From Pseudomonas fluorescens (GTDB taxonomy: Bacteria; Pseudomonadota; Gammaproteobacteria; Pseudomonadales; Pseudomonadaceae), in NCBI RefSeq assembly GCF_003732425.1, contig NZ_MOBX01000001.1, forward strand, positions 87,402 through 151,401: a stretch of DNA of 64,000 nucleotides. Direction: 5' to 3'. Each line of letters begins with the position of its first letter. The stretch's first letter is position 1. Of this stretch, positions 51,051 to 58,460 are shown piece after piece. Under the pieces are notes generated by a model that saw only the letters and a list, made by a program, of their open reading frames with translations, ran no database searches and had not been told where the DNA came from. A program made the position numbers and the translations under genes.

Positions 51051-51959
51051 ATGACATCCAGCCCCGAACACGCCCGCCTGCTCAGGCTGGCGACCCGCGC
51101 CTCGGTGGCGGTGGCGTGCACCCTGATCATCGCCAAAGCCATCGCCTGGTGGCTCAGTGGTTCGGTGAGCATGCTCGCCGGCCTCACCGACTCGGCACTG
51201 GATGGCGTCACTTCGCTGCTGAATCTGCTGGCGGTGCATTACGCGCTGCGCCCGGCCGATGACGATCACCGTTATGGCCACGGCAAGGCGGAATCGCTGG
51301 CGGGGATGGCGCAGGCGCTGTTCATTGGCGGCAGCGCGGTATTGATCGCGTTTCAGGCCTATGAGCGCATCCAGCAGCCGGAACCGCTTGGCGCGCCATG
51401 GATCAGCATTGGCGTGATCATTTTCTCATTGTTGCTGACGGTGGCCTTGCTGGTGCTGCAGCATCGAGTGATCAAGCAGACCGGTTCCAACGCCGTGCGT
51501 GCCGACTCACTGCATTACCGATCCGACCTGTTACTCAACGGCAGTATTCTGGTGGCGCTGGTGTTAGCCGGGTTCGGCTGGCATCAACTGGATGCCTGGT
51601 TCGGACTCGGCATTGCCGCCTACATTCTGTGGAGTGCGATCCAGATCGCCCGGGAAAGTTTTTCGGTGCTGATGGATGAGGAACTGCCCACCGACGTCAG
51701 CCAGCACATGCTCGAACTGGCCTGCGGTGTGCCGGGGGTATTGGGCGCGCATGACTTGCGCACGCGGATCTCCGGCAACCATTGGTTCGTGCAGTTGCAT
51801 CTGGAGTTGCCGGGGGAATTGACCCTGTCAGTGGCGCACGGCATCAGCGACCAGGCCGCCGATGCCATTCACCAGGCCTACCCGCGGGCCGAAGTGCTGG
51901 TGCACGCCGACCCGCAGGAAGTGGTCAAGTCAGAGCAGGCGCAAACCCGGCTTCAGTAA
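51051..51959 (+). CDS. fieF: Cation diffusion facilitator (FieF/YiiP-like)
   Basis: A 302-residue CDF-family proton antiporter that exports zinc, iron or other divalent metals. The first half has six spans with the metal-site motif LTDSALDGVTSLLNLLAVHY near residue 45, the YGHGKAESLAGMAQ loop and HYRSDLLLNGS near 155 (paired metal-binding His/Asp). The C-terminal cytoplasmic domain follows. Metal preference is not decided here. It overlaps the convergent DUF6515 gene's stop by 7 bp. Confidence 0.9.
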   Translation: MTSSPEHARLLRLATRASVAVACTLIIAKAIAWWLSGSVSMLAGLTDSALDGVTSLLNLLAVHYALRPADDDHRYGHGKAESLAGMAQALFIGGSAVLIAFQAYERIQQPEPLGAPWISIGVIIFSLLLTVALLVLQHRVIKQTGSNAVRADSLHYRSDLLLNGSILVALVLAGFGWHQLDAWFGLGIAAYILWSAIQIARESFSVLMDEELPTDVSQHMLELACGVPGVLGAHDLRTRISGNHWFVQLHLELPGELTLSVAHGISDQAADAIHQAYPRAEVLVHADPQEVVKSEQAQTRLQ

Positions 51960-53017
51960 CTGACCTGATAACCGCGACTGCTCAGGCAATTGCCCTGAGC
52001 CTGACGGTACGCCTGAACCACTTCGGGCGCCGGCTGATAGGTCGCGGTGCGCGGGTCAAAACCGCTTTGCTGCACGGCGTATTGGTAGCACTGATAACCG
52101 TCCTGCTGAACCTGCTCCGGGGACTGACCGTTGGCCGGATACGCCTCGACGTCATAACCCTGGGATTGCGGCTGCGGTTGCGGCGGTTGCTGCACCGGCG
52201 GCTCGACCACTACGTAATCCTGGGTAGATTCTTCATACGCATAGTAGGAACCGGCAGCGAGGAACAGCAGCGCACCGCCGATCCACACTTCACGGGCGTA
52301 GTCCGGCAGGTACTGGGTCCGAATCCCTCGTGGCGGCTGCACGACGATGTAGCGCGGACCTTGCGGGCGATACCAGTAACCGCCGGAATAGAAGTAATCC
52401 TGGCCGCGATACGGCACGCGGTATTCGCGATCCGGGAAACGGTCGATCACATGCCCCGGGCGATATTGCGGGCCTGGGCCCCAACCGTTGCCGTGCCCGT
52501 CCGGGCGGCCCGGCCAGCGGTTGTCGTTGGGCCGGTTGCCGGTTTGCCATTGCTGGTTGTGGTAACCATTCTGCGGGCGCTCGTCGCGGTAGTAACCCTG
52601 ACGCGGTTCCTGAGTCTGGCGCACGGTGTCGGGCCGTGGCTGAATCGGCAAACTGTTGGCCGGCAGTTGTGGCGGCGGTGGCGGCTGGCGCACCGGGTTG
52701 GGGTTGTACGCCGGACGGTTCTGGTCGTGGTTTTGCCACTGACCGTTATTGTTGTGCTGTTGGCCGTTGTGCTCGAATTGGCGACTGTTATCGCCACGAA
52801 TGATTTCGTTGTTCTGCGGCCGAGGCTGATTCTGCGGCGGCTGATTTTGCGGGCGCGGCTGATTGTTGCCGCCATGGCCCTGATTATTGCCCTGATGTTC
52901 CGGCCCGCGACCACCGCCGTTGGGGCTGCGGCTTTCGGGATCGTCGGCTAGCGCTTGTGCACCGACGCACACACACAGCAAACCAACACCGGCCAGCTGC
53001 CAGATGCGCGACTTCAT
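51953..53017 (-). CDS. DUF6515-like exported Pro/Gln/Asn-rich protein
   Basis: A 354-residue exported protein. The signal peptide (LAGVGLLCVCVGAQALA) ends near residue 26. Residues 30-180 are low-complexity, rich in Asn, Gln, Pro and Gly. A more ordered middle follows: RPGHVIDRFPDREYRVPYRG, then YFYSGGYWYRPQGPRYIVVQ, then a membrane-like stretch VWIGGALLFLAAGSYYAYEE. The C-terminal third has a pattern with GYQCYQYAVQQSGFDPRTAT and paired cysteines. This matches DUF6515 as I know it. Function unknown. The ATG at 53017 follows GAGGA. Confidence 0.8.
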   Translation of the reverse strand: MKSRIWQLAGVGLLCVCVGAQALADDPESRSPNGGGRGPEHQGNNQGHGGNNQPRPQNQPPQNQPRPQNNEIIRGDNSRQFEHNGQQHNNNGQWQNHDQNRPAYNPNPVRQPPPPPQLPANSLPIQPRPDTVRQTQEPRQGYYRDERPQNGYHNQQWQTGNRPNDNRWPGRPDGHGNGWGPGPQYRPGHVIDRFPDREYRVPYRGQDYFYSGGYWYRPQGPRYIVVQPPRGIRTQYLPDYAREVWIGGALLFLAAGSYYAYEESTQDYVVVEPPVQQPPQPQPQSQGYDVEAYPANGQSPEQVQQDGYQCYQYAVQQSGFDPRTATYQPAPEVVQAYRQAQGNCLSSRGYQVSY

Positions 53018-53465
53018 GAAATTCCTCACTGCGGGTTAGGGCCTATCACTAAGACCGGGAACATACACATCCGGTTCTGCAACAGGTTATCAGTCACGCA
53101 ACTTATTTATTGAGCAAGACATGCCTGTGCGCAAAAAACGCAGGCAAGAAAAAAGGGAGACCCGTCGGCCTCCCTTCTAGAGAACTTCGTCCTGGCTCGA
53201 CGCTTTTGACGTCGGCTCACCTCACGCCGTCTTCTGGACAGTGTGCAGCTCGGGGGCCGGCACAACCCCGGTGGGGGTGGCGGCCCCGGCGGGCCTGATA
53301 GGGCGGGCCGCTGTGGACTGTGTTACCGAGCAGTGATTCTGGTGATAAGAATAGGCCTGCGGCCGCGACAGATGATTGCGAATATTGCTCAAATAAACAC
53401 CACTTGCGCAATTTTTAACCCTGGATAGATAATCTGCCGCAATAGTTACAACCAAGGACAGATTG
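53018..53465. other. 448-bp region between DUF6515 and Lrp genes, with minus-strand hairpins
   Basis: No secure gene. It holds a minus-strand terminator at 53147-53177, a hairpin at 53196-53217 and a very GC-rich stretch at 53245-53320. A 56-codon minus-strand frame (53222-53392, TTG start) is Pro- and Ala-rich and lacks a good ribosome site. The pieces look like a leader or small RNA that runs away from the Lrp promoter. Confidence 0.5.
53147..53177 (-). terminator. Minus-strand terminator with no assigned gene
   Basis: AAGGGAG pairs with CTCCCTT around a 10-nt loop, with inner GCC/GGT pairing. On the minus strand a run of T follows. The only upstream sequence on that strand is the unannotated 53178-53465 region. 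Confidence 0.7.
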
Positions 53466-53945
53466 ATGAGCAAACTCGACCGTTACGACCTGAGTATTTT
53501 GGCGGAATTGCAGCGCGACGCCCGCATCTCCAACCAGGAGCTGGCCGAGCGCATCGGTCTGTCGCCCTCCCCCTGCTCACGCCGGGTCAAGCAGCTGGAA
53601 GACGACGGGTACATTTCGCGCCAGGTGGCGTTGCTTGATCGCAAGATGCTCGGGCTGAGCCTGACCGCGTATGTGCTGATCGGCATGGACCGGCACACGC
53701 CGGAGCGTTTCGAGAACTTCGAAGCGGCGATTCGTACGTTGCCGCAGGTGCTGGAGTGCAGTCTGGTGACGGGGGTGGATGCTGACTATCAGTTGAAAGT
53801 GGTGGTGCCGGACATGGATCACTATCAGAAGCTGTTGCTGGGGCACCTGACCCGAATTGAAGGGGTGACCAGTGTGCGCTCAAGCTTTGTGCTGAATCAG
53901 GTGTTGAACAGTACTGAACTGCCGCTGACTCATTTGCGTAGCTGA
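53466..53945 (+). CDS. Lrp/AsnC-family transcriptional regulator
   Basis: A 159-residue Lrp-type protein. Helix-turn-helix: LAERIGLSPSPCSRRVKQLE near residues 24-45. The RAM domain follows, with VTGVDADYQLKVVVPDMDHY. The opening SKLDRYDLSILAELQRDARI is typical of amino-acid-responsive members. It may control a divergent transcript from the hairpin-rich region or more distant genes. The ATG at 53466 lies after AAGGA; a TTG one codon upstream is less likely. Effector unknown. Confidence 0.9.
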   Translation: MSKLDRYDLSILAELQRDARISNQELAERIGLSPSPCSRRVKQLEDDGYISRQVALLDRKMLGLSLTAYVLIGMDRHTPERFENFEAAIRTLPQVLECSLVTGVDADYQLKVVVPDMDHYQKLLLGHLTRIEGVTSVRSSFVLNQVLNSTELPLTHLRS

Positions 53946-53947
53946 AA

Positions 53948-54019
53948 TCGCCTTCGCGAGCAGGCTCGCTCCCACAGGGAATGCATTTCAAATGTGGGAG
54001 CGAGCCTGCTCGCGAAGGG
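53948..54019. repeat. REP doublet, family A, close-packed
   Basis: Arms face outward: TTCGCGAGCAGGCTCGCTCC at 53953 and GTGGGAGCGAGCCTGCTCGC at 53994, separated by about 18 bp. It follows the Lrp gene. Confidence 0.9.
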
Positions 54020-54133
54020 GCCGGCACAGGCGAGCAATGACTGCGGCACACCGACGCAGATCAATGCCCCACCCCGCGCCCTTGGCGTATACTCGCCGCG
54101 CCCTTTTAGCCCCATGCGCGCCGGAGAGACCCA

Positions 54134-54343
54134 ATGGATCCAGCAGTATTCGAAGAGTGGATGATGACCGGTCTGGTCAGCATCCTGATCATTTTCATGG
54201 GTTTCATCGTCTGGGATCTGGCGAAGAAGTCCAAGGCCGGGCGCTTTGGCTCGTTCATTCTGTTCTTCGTGCTGGGCCTGGGCGTGGCTGCGTTCATCAT
54301 CAAGAGTGTGGTGATCGGCCTGATCGAGTCCGGCGCTCTATAA
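54134..54343 (+). CDS. DUF2788 small membrane protein
   Basis: A 69-residue protein with two membrane spans: [20 protein letters not shown] and [20 protein letters not shown]. The start [14 protein letters not shown] matches DUF2788 as I recall it. The function is unknown. ATG at 54134. Its stop overlaps the convergent pseudouridine synthase stop by 6 bp. Confidence 0.85.
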   Translation: MDPAVFEEWMMTGLVSILIIFMGFIVWDLAKKSKAGRFGSFILFFVLGLGVAAFIIKSVVIGLIESGAL

Positions 54344-54973
54344 GCGCGCCGGCACTTCCTTCCACTGGCCCTGATCAAGCCCCTCGATCGACCAATCACC
54401 AATTTTCACCCGCACCAGACGCAACGTCGGCAGGCCGACCGCTGCGGTCATGCGCCGTACCTGACGATTACGTCCTTCGCGAATTACCAACTCCAGCCAT
54501 GAAGTCGGCACAGTCATGCGAAAGCGTACCGGCGGATTGCGCGGCCACAACTCGGGTTCATCCAGTTGCCGTGCTTCGGCAGGCAGAGTCATGCCGTCGT
54601 TCAGTTCTACACCTTCGCGCAAGCGCTGCAGTTGCTCGGCCGTCGGCACGCCCTCGACCTGCACCCAATAAGTCTTCGCCAGTTTGTGTTTCGGATCGGC
54701 GATACGCGCCTGCAACTGCCCGTCGTTGGTCAGCAACAACAACCCTTCACTGTCGCGATCAAGGCGTCCAGCCGGATAGATGCCGGGCACATCGATGAAA
54801 TCCTTGAGTGTCGCCCGCCCTTCGCCGTCGCTGAATTGCGTCAGCACATCGAACGGTTTGTTGAACAGGATCAGCTTCGGCTCGGCCGGTGGTGCCTTGG
54901 CAACACGGCGCGGGGAAGAAGACTGAGGCTTCGCACCAGGACGGCGAGAAGGAGGATGCGGCGGACGAGACAT
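54338..54973 (-). CDS. rluE: Pseudouridine synthase, RluE-like (RsuA/RluB/E/F family)
   Basis: A 211-residue enzyme, closest in size to RluE, which makes pseudouridine 2457 in 23S rRNA. The catalytic motif is [18 protein letters not shown] with Asp72. Further family blocks are [14 protein letters not shown] and [20 protein letters not shown]. There is no S4 domain, as in RluE. The basic Pro/Ser-rich first 30 residues are likely disordered. Substrate site is by family inference; RluB/F-like alternatives are less likely because they are longer. ATG at 54973. Confidence 0.88.
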   Translation of the reverse strand: MSRPPHPPSRRPGAKPQSSSPRRVAKAPPAEPKLILFNKPFDVLTQFSDGEGRATLKDFIDVPGIYPAGRLDRDSEGLLLLTNDGQLQARIADPKHKLAKTYWVQVEGVPTAEQLQRLREGVELNDGMTLPAEARQLDEPELWPRNPPVRFRMTVPTSWLELVIREGRNRQVRRMTAAVGLPTLRLVRVKIGDWSIEGLDQGQWKEVPARL

Positions 54974-55045
54974 AAGAGAGCAGACATTTAGCGATCAGGG
55001 CTGACAATGCTAGTGCCCTGACCGCCAAATGGCCACGACTAACCG

Positions 55046-56509
55046 TTAGCGGAACGGCGGCTCGTCGAAGCTGCGCAGTTTGCGCGAGTGCAGCGAGTTG
55101 AGTTCGGTGCGCAGCAGGTCCACCGCTTCTATACCGATCTTCAAGTGCTGGCTGACCGCGCGCTCATAGAAGGCGTTGGCCGAACCCGGCAGCTTGATTT
55201 CACTGTGCAGCGGTTTGTCCGAGACGCAGAGCAACGTGCCGTACGGCACCCGCAAGCGATAGCCCTGCGCGGCGATCGTGCCACTTTCCATGTCCACCGC
55301 GACAGCGCGGGACAGGTTGATCAACGGCCGCTCCTGCGCCCAACGCAATTCCCAGTTACGGTCGTCGTAGGTCAGCACGGTGCCAGTGCGCAGGCGTTTT
55401 TTCAGGTCATCGCCCTTCTCGCCAGTGACGTTCGCCGCAGCCTGTTGCAGCGCCATTTGCACTTCGGCCAGCGCCGGGATCGGAATGTTCGGCGGCACCA
55501 CGCGATCGAGAATACCGTCGCGACGCATGTAGGCGTGGGCCAGCACATAGTCGCCGATGGTCTGCGACTGACGCAGGCCGCCGCAGTGACCGATCATCAG
55601 CCAGCAATGCGGACGCAGCACCGCCAGGTGGTCGGTGATGTTCTTGGCGTTGGACGGGCCGACGCCGATATTCACCAAGGTCACGCCGTGGCCATCGCTG
55701 GCGATCAGGTGATAGGCCGGCATCTGGTAACGGTGCCAGACCACACCGGCAGCAATCGCCGACGCTTCACCGTGATCCATGCCCTTCTCGATGATCACGT
55801 TGCCCGGCAAGACCATGCGCACGAAACGCGGGTCTTTGCGCAACTGCTCCAGGCCATGGACGATGAACTGGTCGACGTAGCGGTGATAGTTGGTCAGCAG
55901 AATCCACGGCTGCACATGACGCCAGTCGCTGCCGGTGTAGTGCACCAGACGGCGCAGGGAGAAATCCACGCGCGCGGCGTCGAACAACGCCAGCGGCAGC
56001 GGATCGGTGTTTTCCCAATCGTAGAGGCCGTCGGCGATGCCATCGGTGGCGGCGGACAGGTCAGTACTCGGGAACACCCGCGCCAGCACGGCAGCGGTGA
56101 CGCCTGAGCCGGCCAGTTCATCGCCCTGCTCGACCACGTACGGATAGGGAATGTTTTGCTGGCTGACGCCGACTTCCACAGTCACGGTGAAGTCGTGCAT
56201 CAACGGCACAAGCTGTTCGAGCAGGTATTTGCGGAACGCCGCCGGGTGGGTGACGGTGACGCTGTACGTGCCCGGCAGTTGCACCTTGGCATAAGCGCGG
56301 GTGGTCTGCGGGACTTCGCCCTGGCAATGATAGGTCAGACGCAGTTCGGGATAACGAAACAGAGCACGCTGCGCAGCGTCGGGTTCGACGCGATCCTTGA
56401 GGTAACGCTTGAGCGCCGAGTTCAGCGCAGTGGTGGCCCGCTCATGCAGCTCGGCCAGACGGTCCACGGCTTGTTCGGCGGTTTGAACAACAATAAACGC
56501 TTCGGTCAC
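55046..56509 (-). CDS. amn: AMP nucleosidase
   Basis: A 487-residue enzyme that cleaves AMP to adenine and ribose 5-phosphate and helps to set purine pools. The C-terminal phosphorylase-like domain has MIGHCGGLRQSQTIGDYVLA, VNIGVGPSNAKNITDHLAVL and AVDMESGTIAAQGYRL. The N-terminal helical domain is of the Amn type. Length is close to E. coli Amn (484). I chose a GTG at 56509 (TEAFIVVQTAEQAV after it) because AGGA lies 8 nt upstream; an ATG at 56545 adds 12 unconserved residues. Confidence 0.92.
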   Translation of the reverse strand: MTEAFIVVQTAEQAVDRLAELHERATTALNSALKRYLKDRVEPDAAQRALFRYPELRLTYHCQGEVPQTTRAYAKVQLPGTYSVTVTHPAAFRKYLLEQLVPLMHDFTVTVEVGVSQQNIPYPYVVEQGDELAGSGVTAAVLARVFPSTDLSAATDGIADGLYDWENTDPLPLALFDAARVDFSLRRLVHYTGSDWRHVQPWILLTNYHRYVDQFIVHGLEQLRKDPRFVRMVLPGNVIIEKGMDHGEASAIAAGVVWHRYQMPAYHLIASDGHGVTLVNIGVGPSNAKNITDHLAVLRPHCWLMIGHCGGLRQSQTIGDYVLAHAYMRRDGILDRVVPPNIPIPALAEVQMALQQAAANVTGEKGDDLKKRLRTGTVLTYDDRNWELRWAQERPLINLSRAVAVDMESGTIAAQGYRLRVPYGTLLCVSDKPLHSEIKLPGSANAFYERAVSQHLKIGIEAVDLLRTELNSLHSRKLRSFDEPPFR

Positions 56510-56618
56510 GATCAGCTTCCTGTGTTCTGACTTGCAGAGCTTCATCTTGCCTGCATCGTGGCGTCACGGGAACAGTGGCATGTTGGCAACCGCACAATAT
56601 ATGGGCCACCCCAATCCT

Positions 56619-56700
56619 TGTAGGAGCTGCCGAAGGCTGCGATCTTTTGATCTTGCTGTTTATAAGATCAAAAGATCGCAGCCTTCGGCAGCTCCTACAG
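56619..56700. repeat. REP doublet, family B
   Basis: A perfect inverted pair, TGTAGGAGCTGCCGAAGGCT and AGCCTTCGGCAGCTCCTACA, around TCTTGCTGTTTATAAGA. It lies between the amn promoter region and the 3' end of the AidB-like gene. Confidence 0.92.
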
Positions 56701-56715
56701 GAGATTTGTGTGGGG

Positions 56716-58365
56716 TCAGAGGATTTGTGGGGTTGAGCGGGCGACGATGGCTTCGACGTCCAGTCCGCGCGGCAACGCGCCGTACACGCGGCCGCCACCG
56801 CTCAGACGGCTGGCAATGAAGGCATCGCTGACGGCTGAATTCCCCGCCTCCAACAGAAGCCTGGCCTGCAAACCGAGCGCGATGTCTTCAGTCAGTTGGC
56901 GCGCGCGGTACTGAATATCGCTGGTGTCCTTGAACTGCGCCTGCAACTGCTGAATATGCGCGGCCAGGCGTTTGTCGCCATGCCCGTCACCGAGTTCGCT
57001 GAACAACACGTCCAGCACGCCCGGCTCTTTCGACAACGCCCGCAGCACGTCGAGGCACTGCACATTCCCCGAACCTTCCCACGTCGAGTTCACCGGCGCT
57101 TCGCGATACAAGCGCGGCAGAATACTGTCCTCGACATACCCGGCGCCGCCCATGCATTCCGCCGCTTCGTTGATCATCCCCGGCGCACGCTTGCATATCC
57201 AATACTTGCCCACCGCCGTCACCAACCGCGCAAATTGCGCTTCGTGGCGATCATCCAGATGATCCAGCGCCTTGCCCATGCGCAAGCTCAGGGCCAGCGC
57301 GGCTTCGCTTTCCAGGGCCAGATCGGCCAGCACGTTCTGCATCAATGGCTGTTCGCTGAGCAGTTTGCCGCCGACCTTGCGGTGTGCGCAGTGGTGGCTG
57401 GCCTGGGTCAGCGCCTGGCGCATCAGCGCGCTGGAACCGACCATGCAATCGAAACGAGTCATGGCGACCATTTCGATAATGGTCGGCACGCCGCGCCCTT
57501 CCTCACCCACCATCCACGCCAGCGCACCACGGAACTCCACTTCGCTGGAGGCGTTGGACTGGTTGCCGAGCTTGTTTTTCAGGCGCTGGATGTAGAACTG
57601 ATTACGCGTGTCGTCCGGACGATGCCGTGGCAGCAGGAAGCAACTCAAGCCCTTGTCGGTCTGCGCCAGCGTAAGGAACGCATCGCACATCGGCGCCGAG
57701 CAAAACCACTTGTGCCCGACCAGTTCATAGGCCTGACCCGGGCCGCTGGCGCCCACCGGGTAAGCCTTGGTGGTGTTGGCGCGCACGTCGGTGCCGCCCT
57801 GTTTCTCGGTCATGGCCATGCCGATGGTCACGCCGGCCTTGTGCGCCATGCCGACGTTGCGCGGGTCGTATTCGCTGGCGAGGACTTTCGGTAGCCACTG
57901 CTCAGCGATGTTCGCCTGCAAACGCAGGGCCGGCACACTGGCGAAGGTCATGGTCAACGGGCAACCGCTGCCGGCTTCGGCCTGGCTGTGCAGATAGCTC
58001 ATGGACGCGCGGGCGACGTGAGCACCGTCCTGCGGATGAGTCCATGGCATCGATGTCAGACCATGTTCAATCGCGGTGCGCATCAGTTCGTGATAAGCGG
58101 GATGAAATTCCACCAGATCGATGCGATGGCCGTAACGATCATGACTGGCGAACACCGGTTTGTTCTGGTTGGCGAGGAACCCGGCATCCATCAACGGCCC
58201 ACCAGCGAGCGCACCGTAAGCATCGATCCGCGACTCCGCCCACCCGGCACCAAAGCGCCGCGACCACTCCTGCAACGGCAGGTCGATGCGGTACAGGTTG
58301 GTGCCGTCCAGCGACGGTGGCTGGTTGGTGACTTCGTGGGTTTCGGCGAACTGATGCAGGTTCAT
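56716..58365 (-). CDS. aidB: AidB-like acyl-CoA dehydrogenase
   Basis: A 549-residue flavoprotein of the acyl-CoA dehydrogenase superfamily, AidB branch. Hallmarks are GMAMTEKQGGTDVRANTTKA, the FAD-contact PLMQNVLADLALESEAALAL, and the AidB-typical ECMGGAGYVEDSILPRLYRE with NSTWEGSGNVQCLDVLRAL. E. coli AidB is alkylation-inducible and binds DNA; the DNA-binding C-terminal part is present in outline (541 residues in E. coli). A role in alkylation defence is plausible but unproven here. ATG at 58365. Confidence 0.9.
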   Translation of the reverse strand: MNLHQFAETHEVTNQPPSLDGTNLYRIDLPLQEWSRRFGAGWAESRIDAYGALAGGPLMDAGFLANQNKPVFASHDRYGHRIDLVEFHPAYHELMRTAIEHGLTSMPWTHPQDGAHVARASMSYLHSQAEAGSGCPLTMTFASVPALRLQANIAEQWLPKVLASEYDPRNVGMAHKAGVTIGMAMTEKQGGTDVRANTTKAYPVGASGPGQAYELVGHKWFCSAPMCDAFLTLAQTDKGLSCFLLPRHRPDDTRNQFYIQRLKNKLGNQSNASSEVEFRGALAWMVGEEGRGVPTIIEMVAMTRFDCMVGSSALMRQALTQASHHCAHRKVGGKLLSEQPLMQNVLADLALESEAALALSLRMGKALDHLDDRHEAQFARLVTAVGKYWICKRAPGMINEAAECMGGAGYVEDSILPRLYREAPVNSTWEGSGNVQCLDVLRALSKEPGVLDVLFSELGDGHGDKRLAAHIQQLQAQFKDTSDIQYRARQLTEDIALGLQARLLLEAGNSAVSDAFIASRLSGGGRVYGALPRGLDVEAIVARSTPQIL

Positions 58366-58460
58366 GAAGGTGCTCCTTGGTCATCCAGAAGGTCAGTTAA
58401 GCACCGCCCCAGGATCGATCAAAGTGTCATATCCGCCGAATTTGCGGCGCTTTTACCCTA

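Noticed and set aside
53222..53392. Pro/Ala-rich 56-codon minus-strand gene
   Set aside because: TTG start without a good ribosome site; kept only as one option for the hairpin region.
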